From positions 682,001-746,000 of the forward strand of contig CAVRCA010000001.1 of the NCBI GenBank assembly GCA_963719345.1: DNA of 64,000 nt, in the 5' to 3' direction. The position numbers and the translations under genes are program-made. Shown piece after piece: positions 27,069 to 35,384 of the stretch. The first letter of the stretch is position 1. Every line of letters starts with the position of its first letter. This stretch comes from CAVRCA01 sp963719345 (GTDB taxonomy: Bacteria > Pseudomonadota > Alphaproteobacteria > Acetobacterales > Acetobacteraceae). Below the pieces are notes generated by a model. It saw only the letters and a list, made by a program, of their open reading frames with translations. It made no database searches and was not told the DNA's origin.

Positions 27069-27908
27069 CTAGTGGGCAGACTGCGGGACCGGCCCACCCA
27101 GGATCGCGCGGCAGGCGGCCGGCAGCGGCGCCGGCGGATGCGGCGGCTCGGGCGGTTTCGGTGGCAGGTCGAGTTGGTCGAACCACCATTGCAGACTGGC
27201 ATCACAGCCGTCGCCGGCCGGGATGGGCGGAGTATGGTCCACGCAGGCCGGCTGGTCGGGCGGGCAGCGGAAGCGGATGTGGAAGTGCGCGGCGTGGCCC
27301 CACCAAGGCCGGATCACGTGCAGCCACGAGCGGTCGCCGACGGTGCTCGCGCAGAGCTGACGCTTGATCGCCGGATTGACGAAGATGCGGTCCACGTCCG
27401 GCAGGGTGGCGGCGAGCTGCAGCAGACGGGCGTGCTCGGGACGCCATATGTCCGGATCGACCGCCCTGCCGTCCGGCCGCACCAGGCTCGGCACCTCGAT
27501 CGCCTCGCGCTGCTCGCGGCTGAGAACCGGCTTCGGTCCGACATCCAGCCAGATGTCGGTCTCGAGGCCGATCTCGTGCCCGGCATGGCCCGGGATCGGG
27601 CCGCCGTGCGGGGCCGCGACGTCGTTGATGTAGAGGTCAGGCAACCCCGCCGCGTGCGCCCGGGCGGCGAGCAGCTCGATCAGCGCGATGGTGCGCGGGT
27701 GGCCCCAGAAAACGCTGTGCCCGAACCGGATTTCCTGAAATCCCGGTCCTTCGGCGGGGAGCTTGACGGCGCCCGCGATGCAACCGGCCGCATTGGTGCC
27801 GTAGATCGCGACCGGCCCGGGCGGCTGGTCGGCGGCTCCGGCGAGCTGCCCTGCCCCGAGCGCCAGCAACGAAATGCCGAGAAGGAAAAGGCCGATCAGG
27901 CGATGCAT
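27069..27908 (-). CDS. mepA: Penicillin-insensitive murein endopeptidase MepA
   Basis: A 279-residue periplasmic LAS-type metallopeptidase that cuts D-alanyl-meso-diaminopimelyl cross-links of peptidoglycan. A signal peptide (MHRLIGLFLLGISLLALGAGQLAGAA) precedes the mature part. Metal ligands are visible in HEIGLETDIWLD (HxxxxxxD) and PWWGHAAHFHIRFRCP (HxH with the following Cys). Further Cys residues (PACVDH, GDGCDAS, AACRAIL) match the disulfides of this family. The start ATG 27908 was chosen because the signal peptide begins there; upstream in-frame codons give no signal. The reading frame is intact here even though flanking genes are broken. Confidence 0.92.
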   Translation of the reverse strand: MHRLIGLFLLGISLLALGAGQLAGAADQPPGPVAIYGTNAAGCIAGAVKLPAEGPGFQEIRFGHSVFWGHPRTIALIELLAARAHAAGLPDLYINDVAAPHGGPIPGHAGHEIGLETDIWLDVGPKPVLSREQREAIEVPSLVRPDGRAVDPDIWRPEHARLLQLAATLPDVDRIFVNPAIKRQLCASTVGDRSWLHVIRPWWGHAAHFHIRFRCPPDQPACVDHTPPIPAGDGCDASLQWWFDQLDLPPKPPEPPHPPAPLPAACRAILGGPVPQSAH

Positions 27909-28072
27909 GTCGCGTTTCGTACCCGCTCGGGGCCGTCGCGCCAACCGCGGTATCGCTGGCCCAGGGTCTTCATCCGAATGCTCTCCGGGGAGGAGAGGGC
28001 TCTTTCCCGCTGTCGGGGTGCGCTGGCGACATGTGAGCGACGGCGCGACCTTGCTGCGCCTCGCGCACGCGG

Positions 28073-29181
28073 CTAGGGCCTCAGCCACCTATGTGATGGT
28101 GCTGACTTCGTTGTTTCCGAGGCCGCGAAGGTGGCTGCGGCCGACGGAGCCGGTCTTCGCCAGTATCGATTTCGGCCTTCGAGCACGCTGGTCCCAAGCG
28201 TCTTGCCCCGCACCCAAGCTGGGAGGTCAACTCGGAACGGAGGGGAGTCTGCACCGATCCCGACCATGACCCCGCCTTCCCCCGGATTGCAAATGAGAGT
28301 GTGCAAGGTGCCGAAGCCGCCGGAATAGCGGCGATGGAAAGCGGCGGAGTTGGCACTGTTCAAGGCTCGGAACAGGCCCGCAGCATCGAGCCCAGCCCTC
28401 GCCATCGCTTCCAGTGGCGGCAGGCGCTGGCGGGATGACGCCCTGGCACCGGGTTTCCTCGAAGCCAGGGCGACCGAGCGGAAATGGTTGGTGCAGGCGA
28501 TCGGAGCGCCTCGATGGACGGCAGTACCCCTCGGTGCAGCCTCAACGACGGCCGCATCACCGGTCCGGTCGAGAAGGGAATAGTTGAACGCAAGCCCGTG
28601 CGGCAAGTGACGGATAAGCTCAACCGCCTCAGCCGTGTTCGCACAGCGGTCCAGCACAATGCGGACGATGAGGATGCAAACCAGGCCGGGACGAGGGGCG
28701 GCTTGGCTGACGTTATGCAAGCCGACGCACAGGCCATGCTCGTTCATGCCGTCAGCCGCCCGGTGAAGCGATCAGCGAAGCCAAGATGGGCGTGCGTCCG
28801 GTTGCCTGCACGGCAACCAGTGCCCGGTCATAGCGGGTCGGGCTGAAATCGTAGTTTCGCCCGTACAGGCCGCCGCCAATGGCAGCAGAGCAGCCCCGTC
28901 GGGGGTAGCTCAATCGTCCGTTCGAGAACCGGCGACAGCCTCCTCTAGCGACATCTTCAATCCATCGGCTATGCCGTGCAGTTCCTCCCAGAGATTGGCG
29001 CGTGGGCGAGGAGCGTCCGACGCGCATCCTCCATGTCGAGTGCAGCAATGCGACGATCGCCTTGCGGGGCACGGGCGCGCTCCCCGCGGGTGCGGCGATA
29101 CCCTTCCGCCATCTGGCGCCCGACTTCGTAAGGGGTGCCCCGGCATTCGAATACGTCTACATGAAACAGCTGGGCCACCAT
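28073..29181 (-). pseudogene. C45-type autoproteolytic acyltransferase/hydrolase (AAT family), several frameshifts
   Basis: Fragments in different frames form one protein of about 365 residues. The start ATG 29181 gives MVAQLFHVDVFECRGTPYEVGRQMAEGYRR. Then come LWEELHGIADGLKMSLEEAVAG, RRGCSAAIGGGLYGRNYDFSP with the self-cleaving Cys (Gly-Cys pair), and MNEHGLCVGLHNVSQAAPRPGLVCILIVRIVL with GIGADSPPF near the end. The family (PF03417-like) comprises N-terminal-nucleophile enzymes related to isopenicillin N acyltransferase and linear amide hydrolases. Breaks lie near 29000, 28925 and 28752. It is either decayed or part of the error-rich zone. Confidence 0.72.
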
Positions 29182-29330
29182 GCTCGCACCGGATCCGAAC
29201 TCGTCAGATATTCGGCACAGCATAAACACGTTGCGACCATCGGTGTCGCCGGTGAGGACGAAAGCGGCGGCTAACGCCGATCCCGCTTGGCGCCAGCCTT
29301 TCCGTCAAATTCGCGCCTTTGGGCTTCCTT

Positions 29331-29360
29331 CCCCCTCTCTCCGGAGAGAGCGGGGTGAGG
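29331..29360. repeat. Palindromic intergenic element before the exopolysaccharide operon
   Basis: CTCTCTCCGGAGAGAG (29335-29350) is a perfect 16-bp palindrome, extended by CCCC on the left and GGGG with one bulge on the right. It lies 73 bp upstream of the kinase start. The shape matches a common alphaproteobacterial intergenic repeat or a bidirectional terminator. No U-tract follows. Confidence 0.6.
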
Positions 29361-29422
29361 GCTCCGGCAACGGGCAATTAACTCCACCCGGCGCATGCTG
29401 CGGCACTCAGGGAACGGAGGCC

Positions 29423-31654
29423 ATGCTCGATCGACCTGCCGAGACCGGCGCCGGACGGCGCCAGCGCGGCGTGGCGGTGCCGGCGCATGGCTCCGGCCAG
29501 ACCGGACCACCAGCCTGGCTCGACATCGGAGCCGTCCTCGGCGGCCTGCGGCGGCGGCGGCGCGCGCTGCTGCTCACGGTGCTGCTGACGCCGTTGCTGA
29601 CCTTGATCGGATTGCACCAGATAACGCCCCGCTACGCGGCGACCGCGACGGTGATCTACGAGCCGAGCGAGTTCGCCGCCCGCGAGCTGCAAAGCATCTT
29701 GCGGGTCGATCCGACCACCGACGCGGTCATGGCGAGCCAGTCGGAGATCGTCAAGAGCCTGCCGACGGCCGAGCGGGTCGCCGACAAGTTCAACCTCTAT
29801 GCCCGTCCCGAGTTCAACTGGCATCTGCGGCCGGCGTCGCTGCTGACGAAGCTTCGAGGCGGTTTACTCGATGTCTGGAATTGGCTTTCCCGGTCCGCGG
29901 CGGAGCCGGCGGAGCCGTCGGAGGAGTCGCTGCGTCGCGCCGTCGCGCAAGCCGTGCAGAGCGCGATCACCATCAAGACGGTGAAGGCGACGCGGGTGAT
30001 GGAGGTCACCTTCACCACCGAGGACCAGGGGCTTGCGGCGGCGGCAGCCAACCTCGTGGTCGACGTCTATATCGGCAGCCAGCTCGACGCCAAGTTCGCC
30101 GCCGTGCGGCATGCAAGCGATTGGCTGCAGAGCCGGGTGGCCGAGCTGCGCGCCGAGGTGCAAGCCGGCGAGGACCGCATCGCCGCCTACCGGGCGCGCG
30201 AAGGGCTGGTCCAGGGTGTGCAGGCCGGGCTCAGCACCGAGCAGATCAGCCGGCTCAACAGCGATCTGCAGCAGGCACGGACCGAGCTCGCGCAGTCGCA
30301 GGGTCGGCTCGATGTCGCACGCGGCAAAACCGGGACGGCGGCGCAGGCGGCGCTGTCGCCCAGCGTGGTGCAGCTGCGTGCCCAGCAGGACCAGCTCACG
30401 GCGCAGCTGCAGGCGATGCAGACCCGCCTCGGGCCGCGCCATCCCGATGTGACCAGCCAGCTCACCCGCCTGAGCGCGGTCCAGGCCGCGGTCGCCGCCG
30501 AGACCGCGCGGGTGGTGACGGCGAGCGAGGCCGAAGTGGCCGCCGGTCAGGCGCGCGTTGCCGCCCTGGAGCAGAGCCTGGTCGCCGTGCAGAGCCAAGT
30601 CGGGCGCGACGCCGCGGCGCAGATTCCGCTGAACGCCATGCAGCGCGATGCCGACGCCTCGCGCACCCTGTTGCAGGCGGTGCTGGAGCGCATCCAGACG
30701 ACCGCCCAGCAGACCGCCATCGAACTGCCCGACGCCCGGGTGATCTCCCCTGCCCTGCCGCCCGGCGAGCCGAGCTTTCCCAAAATCAAGCTGATGCTGG
30801 CGGGCGCCATCGTGTTCGGCGTGCTGCTCGGGTTGTTCCTGGTCTGGCTGCTCGAAACCTCGGACAGCACCTTCCGCAGCGGCGAGGACGTGCGCGAACG
30901 GCTCGGGCTGCCGTGCTTCGCGCTGATACCGGAGATTGCCGTCCGGGCGCTCGGACGGCTGCGCATCGAGGAGTATGGGATCCATAAGCCGCTCTCCCCG
31001 TTCGCCGAGCAGTTGCGGGCCTTGCGCGCCGGCCTGTGGCTGCGCTCGCAGCCGCCGAAGATCGTCGCGATCACCGCCGCCCGGCCGTCGGAGGGCAAGA
31101 CGACGATCGCGATGGCGCTGGCACGCTCGGCCGCGATCAACGGCGAGCGCGTCGTCATGATCGATTGCGACATCCGCCAGCCGCAACTCGCCATGCTGCT
31201 GAATGCCGAAGGCAAGGCCGGGCTGACCGATTGCCTGCTCGGTCACGCGACGCTCGCCGACGTGATCCAGCAGGACGAGCTGACGACGGCCGGTTTCATC
31301 GCGTCGGGTTCGACGGAGACCAATTCGGCCGGGCTGTTCATGTCCGACGCGATGGCCGAGACGATCGAGCGGCTGCGCGCCGACTACGATCTGATCCTGC
31401 TTGACGCCCCGCCGGCGATCGCGATGACCGACGCAAGGCTGTTGTCCCGCCTCGCCGATGCCACGCTGTACTGCGTGCGCTGGCGCGATACGCCGCTCAG
31501 CGTCGTACAAAACGCGCTCGAGCTGCTGGATGAGGCCGACGCCCATGTCGTCGGCGTCGCCCTGACGCGGGTGGATGCGAAGGCGCATTTGCGCGCCGGT
31601 TTCGCCAATTCCGAGATCTATCACCCGCGTTACGGCGGGTATTTCCGGGAATGA
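29423..31654 (+). CDS. Wzz-domain BY-kinase (polysaccharide co-polymerase/tyrosine kinase, Wzc/ExoP-like)
   Basis: A 743-residue inner-membrane protein that controls polymer length and export of exopolysaccharide. There is an N-terminal TM helix after a basic run (RRRRRALLLTVLLTPLLTLIGLHQ), a Wzz beta part (TATVIYEPSEF), a long periplasmic coiled coil (about residues 230-430), a second TM (KLMLAGAIVFGVLLGLFLVWLLE), then the kinase: Walker A ARPSEGKTTIA near 555-562, Walker A' VVMIDCDIRQP, Walker B YDLILLDAPP. The tail has a short Tyr cluster (Tyr733, 737, 740). The start ATG 29423 has GGAACGGAGG upstream. It is the first gene of a four-gene overlapping operon. Confidence 0.93.
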   Translation: MLDRPAETGAGRRQRGVAVPAHGSGQTGPPAWLDIGAVLGGLRRRRRALLLTVLLTPLLTLIGLHQITPRYAATATVIYEPSEFAARELQSILRVDPTTDAVMASQSEIVKSLPTAERVADKFNLYARPEFNWHLRPASLLTKLRGGLLDVWNWLSRSAAEPAEPSEESLRRAVAQAVQSAITIKTVKATRVMEVTFTTEDQGLAAAAANLVVDVYIGSQLDAKFAAVRHASDWLQSRVAELRAEVQAGEDRIAAYRAREGLVQGVQAGLSTEQISRLNSDLQQARTELAQSQGRLDVARGKTGTAAQAALSPSVVQLRAQQDQLTAQLQAMQTRLGPRHPDVTSQLTRLSAVQAAVAAETARVVTASEAEVAAGQARVAALEQSLVAVQSQVGRDAAAQIPLNAMQRDADASRTLLQAVLERIQTTAQQTAIELPDARVISPALPPGEPSFPKIKLMLAGAIVFGVLLGLFLVWLLETSDSTFRSGEDVRERLGLPCFALIPEIAVRALGRLRIEEYGIHKPLSPFAEQLRALRAGLWLRSQPPKIVAITAARPSEGKTTIAMALARSAAINGERVVMIDCDIRQPQLAMLLNAEGKAGLTDCLLGHATLADVIQQDELTTAGFIASGSTETNSAGLFMSDAMAETIERLRADYDLILLDAPPAIAMTDARLLSRLADATLYCVRWRDTPLSVVQNALELLDEADAHVVGVALTRVDAKAHLRAGFANSEIYHPRYGGYFRE

Positions 31655-33132
31655 TCTATTTGCCGGCCACGACGGTGGAAGCAAGGCGCATGATCCGTGC
31701 GGGCACAGCAGCGCCCATCCTGGTCGCCGGCGTTATGATGCTGTGGCCGGCTTTGCTGAACGGCTATCCGCTGGTGTTTGCCGACAGCGGAACCTACCTG
31801 TCGCAAGCGATCGACGGCTATCTCGGCTGGGATCGGCCGGTTTTCTACAGTCTGTTGCTCCGACTATTTCATTTGAAAACTTCGACTTGGCCGCCGGTCG
31901 TCGCGCAGGCCGGGATGACGGCCTGGCTGTTGTGCGTGCTGCTGCGGTGCATGCTGCCGGCAGCCTCGGCGTGGTGGCTGGTGCCGCTGACCGGGATGCT
32001 GTCGATCGCCTCGCCGCTGCCGTGGTTCGTCTCGGAGCTGATGCCCGACATCTTCACGTCCGTCGTGGTGATCGTGCTGCTGCTGCTGACGCTGTACCCC
32101 GCCGCGCTGCACCGGTGGGAGCGGCTGGCGCTGTTCGCCCTCGGCGTGGCCGCCGTGGCGGTACACAGTTCGCACCTGCCGCTCGCGCTGGCGCTGATCC
32201 TGCTGCTCGTGCCGTTGCGCCGCCGTTTGCGGCTGACCGGCCAATTCCGCCGCGCCGACCTGGCAGTGGTCGTCCTGGTCCCCTGCCTCGCGGCCGCCGC
32301 CACGATCGGGATAAACCTGATCGGGCACCATCGCGCTTCGATTTTGCCGTTCGGCAATGTCTTCCTGTTGGCCCGCATGCTGTCCGACGGTCCGGGGCGG
32401 ACGGCGCTGCAGCAATCCTGCCCGACCGCAGGGTGGCGGCTCTGCGCCTACGCGGATCGGATCCCGGCCGACTCCGACCATTTCCTCTGGGACGCAGGTT
32501 CGCCGCTCTACCGCGCCGGCGGCCCCAAACTGGTCTCGGCCGAGGCGGACGCGATCATCTGGACGACGCTCCGGTCCGCTCCGCTGCAGGAGGCGCGCGC
32601 CTTTATCCGCAACGCCGCCGATCAACTCGCCCGCTTTTCGACCGGTGACGGCCTGCAACCCTGGCCGAGCACGGTGCGGCCCGTCATTGCCCGGTCGTTT
32701 CCCGCCGCCGAACTCGCCCGCTACGACGCAGCGCAACAGACGACCGGCGAACTGGCGATTCCGGCAGCCCTGCTGAGGCTGCACCGCGCCGTGGCGAGCG
32801 CGGGGCTGGCCGGGCTTTGCCTGGTGCTGCTCCGTCGGCAGCGGAACGGGCTGACCGGGCTGGCCGGCGCGGTTCTGCTCGCGCTGGTGGTCAACGCGGC
32901 GATTACCGGCGGCCTGTCCGCCCCGCACGACCGTTACCAGGCACGCCTCATCTGGCTGCCGACCGCCGTGCTCATGGTCGCCGGCGCGGCACAGAGATCC
33001 GACAAAAAAGCCGTCATGCGCGGACTTGATCCGCGCATCCATCTCGCCCGCCCGAGGCTCGTGCAGGTGGATCGCCGGATCAAGTCCGGCGATGACGGCG
33101 CGAATGCGGATCGCGCCGGGGCGCGCGGCTGA
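31651..33132 (+). CDS. Unknown polytopic membrane protein in an exopolysaccharide operon (GT-C-like layout)
   Basis: A 493-residue protein with about ten hydrophobic helices. I do not recognise a named family. The first outer loop has PLVFADSGTYLSQAIDGYLGWDRPVFY, with Asp45 and Asp61, and a large soluble loop follows around residues 235-370 with CPTAGWRLCAY. An acidic first loop and a large late loop recall GT-C glycosyltransferases or polymerases, which is inference. The ATG overlaps the kinase stop (ATGA) and its stop overlaps the flippase ATG (TGATG). The last about 40 residues (from KKAVMRGLDPRIH) are encoded by a palindromic repeat, so the original C-terminus was probably shorter. Confidence 0.8.
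   Translation: MIYLPATTVEARRMIRAGTAAPILVAGVMMLWPALLNGYPLVFADSGTYLSQAIDGYLGWDRPVFYSLLLRLFHLKTSTWPPVVAQAGMTAWLLCVLLRCMLPAASAWWLVPLTGMLSIASPLPWFVSELMPDIFTSVVVIVLLLLTLYPAALHRWERLALFALGVAAVAVHSSHLPLALALILLLVPLRRRLRLTGQFRRADLAVVVLVPCLAAAATIGINLIGHHRASILPFGNVFLLARMLSDGPGRTALQQSCPTAGWRLCAYADRIPADSDHFLWDAGSPLYRAGGPKLVSAEADAIIWTTLRSAPLQEARAFIRNAADQLARFSTGDGLQPWPSTVRPVIARSFPAAELARYDAAQQTTGELAIPAALLRLHRAVASAGLAGLCLVLLRRQRNGLTGLAGAVLLALVVNAAITGGLSAPHDRYQARLIWLPTAVLMVAGAAQRSDKKAVMRGLDPRIHLARPRLVQVDRRIKSGDDGANADRAGARG
33011..33098. repeat. Alphaproteobacterial palindromic element, copy 2, inside a coding sequence
   Basis: Same design as 7502-7588: palindrome GCGGACTTGATCCGC near 33019-33033, then GCCGGATCAAGTCCGGC near 33074-33090. 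Arms 33011-33042 and 33067-33098 are inverted repeats with mismatches. It lies in frame at the 3' end of the membrane protein gene and encodes residues about 454-483. Confidence 0.88.
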
Positions 33133-34562
33133 TGCGCCTGTCGCGCGGCCACGTGTTCTGGTCTGGTCTCGAAGCCGGCGTTTCGGCCTGCCTGTCGTTC
33201 CTGTCGGCGTTCGTCATCGCCCGCATGATCGGCCCGGCCGAATTGGGCACCGGCGCGGCCGTGGTCGCCATGCACGTCCTGCTGTGGGTCGGCGTCAACG
33301 CGCTCTTCGCCGACGCACTGGTCCAGCAGGACACCGTCGAGCACACGACGGCGTCGAGCGCGTTCTGGGCCTCCTCGCTGGTGGGCACGATCGCGGCGCT
33401 GGCGCAGGCGGCGTCCGGCTGGCTGCTGGCGCGCGCATTCGCCGACCCTCGGCTGGTGGCGATGGCGCTGGTGCTCGCCGCCCCGCTGCCGCTCGTGGGC
33501 GCTGGGGGCGCGGTGCAGGGGATGCTGACCCGCCGCCAGGCGTACCGCGTGCTGGCCGGCCGGGCGATCGTCGGCCAAGGGCTCGGGACCGTGACCGGCA
33601 TCGCGGCGGCGCTGGCCGGGGCCGGCGCCTGGGCGCTGGTCGTGCAGCAATGCGTGACCTCGACCGCCGGCGCGCTCGCGCTCCTCTGCGGCGGCCGTTG
33701 GCGGCCGCTGCTGGTCCTGCGCTGGCCGACAGTCCGCAAATTGTTGCGCACCGGGCTGCCGCTGACCGCCAGCACACTGGTGCAGAACGCCCGCTACCGG
33801 CTGTTCGTCATGCTGATCGGCGGCACCGCCGGCCCCGCCGCCCTCGGCGTCGTCCATCTCGCGTTCCGGCTGGCCGACACCGTGCGCGACCTCGCGCTGA
33901 CCGCCCTGTGGCGCCTGATGCTGCCGGTGATGTCGCGCTGCCAGCAGGATCTCGGCGCCTTGCAGGCGAGCGTCGACCGCTACGGCTTCCTCGCCGGCCT
34001 CGCCCTGTTCCCGGTGGTCGGGGCGATGCTGGTGACGATGCGGCCGCTGGTGCGCCTGGTGCTCGGCCCGATCTGGGAGCCGGCGGCGAGCGCCGCGCTG
34101 CCGCTGCTGGGGCTGACCGCCTGGGTGTTCCTCGGCTTCGCCGGCGGCGTCGCGATGGTCGCGCGCGGCGGCGCCCGCTACGCCATGGTGTCGCAGCTGG
34201 CGGTGACGGGCGCCACGCTGCTCGGGGTGATCGTGCTGCGTCCGGCGACGCCGGTTGCCGCCGTATCGGTCTGGGCGGGGGCGCAGCTGCTGGTCAGCCC
34301 GTACCTGGTCCTCCGCATCTCCGGGACGATGCGGTCGCGGCCGCTGCGTCAGCACCGCCCCGGCCTGCCGGCGCTCGGCCTCGCCGCGCTGGCCGCAATC
34401 GGCGCGCTGGCGGTGCCCGGCCGGCTGGGTCCGGCCGAGCTGATAGCCGGGCGGCTCGCGGTGTTCTTGCTGGTCTACGGGCTGGGGGCCGCCTGGGCAT
34501 TGCTGCGGGCCGGCGGCCGGGCGGCGTCGCCTGGTCTCGCCGATGCCGGCACGTCCGCCTGA
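33132..34562 (+). CDS. Oligosaccharide flippase (Wzx/MviN-type lipopolysaccharide biosynthesis protein)
   Basis: A 476-residue protein with 12-14 hydrophobic segments of the polysaccharide transporter family (MATE/MOP superfamily), which moves undecaprenyl-linked repeat units across the inner membrane. The N-terminus SGLEAGVSACLSFLSAFVIARMIGPAELGTGA is typical (GPxxxG after helix 1), as is the loop RLADTVRDLALTALWRLMLPVMSRCQQD. The ATG 33132 overlaps the previous stop, and its own stop overlaps the next ATG (34562), so translation is coupled. A flippase with a Wzz-kinase points to a Wzx/Wzy-type pathway, although no recognisable Wzy is here. Confidence 0.9.
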   Translation: MRLSRGHVFWSGLEAGVSACLSFLSAFVIARMIGPAELGTGAAVVAMHVLLWVGVNALFADALVQQDTVEHTTASSAFWASSLVGTIAALAQAASGWLLARAFADPRLVAMALVLAAPLPLVGAGGAVQGMLTRRQAYRVLAGRAIVGQGLGTVTGIAAALAGAGAWALVVQQCVTSTAGALALLCGGRWRPLLVLRWPTVRKLLRTGLPLTASTLVQNARYRLFVMLIGGTAGPAALGVVHLAFRLADTVRDLALTALWRLMLPVMSRCQQDLGALQASVDRYGFLAGLALFPVVGAMLVTMRPLVRLVLGPIWEPAASAALPLLGLTAWVFLGFAGGVAMVARGGARYAMVSQLAVTGATLLGVIVLRPATPVAAVSVWAGAQLLVSPYLVLRISGTMRSRPLRQHRPGLPALGLAALAAIGALAVPGRLGPAELIAGRLAVFLLVYGLGAAWALLRAGGRAASPGLADAGTSA

Positions 34563-35305
34563 TGTTGTCCCAAGTCACGCTTCTCGGAGTGGACCTCGCC
34601 GATCTGGATGCCCGCGCCGCCGCCTTCATGCTGGCCGCGCGTCCGGCCGCCGCCCCCTTCGGCTACGTGCTGACCCCGAACGCCGACAATCTCGTCCGCC
34701 TGAGCCGCGACCCGGCGTTCGCTGCCATCTACCGAACGGCCACAATCCGACTGCTCAACTCGCGGGTCGTCGCCCGTGCTGCGCGGCTGCTCGGCCTGCG
34801 GACCCCGGCGATCGCGCCGGGCAGCGACCTGACCGCGCGCCTGCTGGTGGATTACGTTGATCGGCACGAACGGGTCACGGTGGTCGGCCTGCGGCCCGAA
34901 TACCTTGATAGGTTGACCGAGCAATGCGCCATCGCCCGGCCGCATCACCACAACCCGCCGATCGGGTTCGAGCGCGATCCGGCCGCGTTCGCCGAGGCGG
35001 TCGCGTTCGTCCTCGCCCATCCCGCGCGCTTCGTGTTCCTGGCGGTGGGCTCGCCGCGCCAGGAGATGCTGGCCGCCGCGATCCAGGCGACGGGGCAGGC
35101 GACCGGGCTCGGCCTCTGCATCGGAGCGAGCCTCGATTTCCTCGCCGGTGCCGCGACCCGCGCCCCGGCCTGGATGCAGCGCGCCGGCCTCGAATGGCTG
35201 CACCGCCTGCTGGGCGACCCGAAGCGGCTGGCCCGCCGCTACCTGATCGACAATCCGCCGATCTTTGCCTTGCTGCTGCGTGAGAGGCTGGGGCGACGCG
35301 CCTGA
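34562..35305 (+). CDS. WecG/TagA/CpsF family glycosyltransferase, with Asn at the usual catalytic Asp
   Basis: A 247-residue membrane-associated GT26 enzyme that adds a sugar (often ManNAc or ManNAcA) to an undecaprenyl-diphosphate sugar. Motifs are GYVLTPNADNLVRLSRDPAF (with the conserved Thr and Asn-Ala-Asp), PGSDLTARLL, VTVVGLRPEYLDRL and FVFLAVGSPRQEMLAAA. The C-terminus RAGLEWLHRLLGDPKRLARRYLIDNP is the usual membrane-binding appendage. The expected acidic residue in the xDG-like turn reads LLNSRVV, with Asn in place of Asp. ATG 34562 overlaps the flippase stop. It is the last gene of the operon. Confidence 0.88.
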   Translation: MLSQVTLLGVDLADLDARAAAFMLAARPAAAPFGYVLTPNADNLVRLSRDPAFAAIYRTATIRLLNSRVVARAARLLGLRTPAIAPGSDLTARLLVDYVDRHERVTVVGLRPEYLDRLTEQCAIARPHHHNPPIGFERDPAAFAEAVAFVLAHPARFVFLAVGSPRQEMLAAAIQATGQATGLGLCIGASLDFLAGAATRAPAWMQRAGLEWLHRLLGDPKRLARRYLIDNPPIFALLLRERLGRRA

Positions 35306-35384
35306 TCGGACCGCGCTCCCCGTCCTTGTTGTCGTACTCTGGCGAGCATGCGACGAAGGCCGCCGCACGACGAGGGGCGCACGA

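Noticed and set aside
29864..31684. 606-codon open frame antisense to the Wzz-kinase gene
   Set aside because: The plus-strand frame has complete Wzz and kinase motifs. The antisense frame is a GC-bias artefact.
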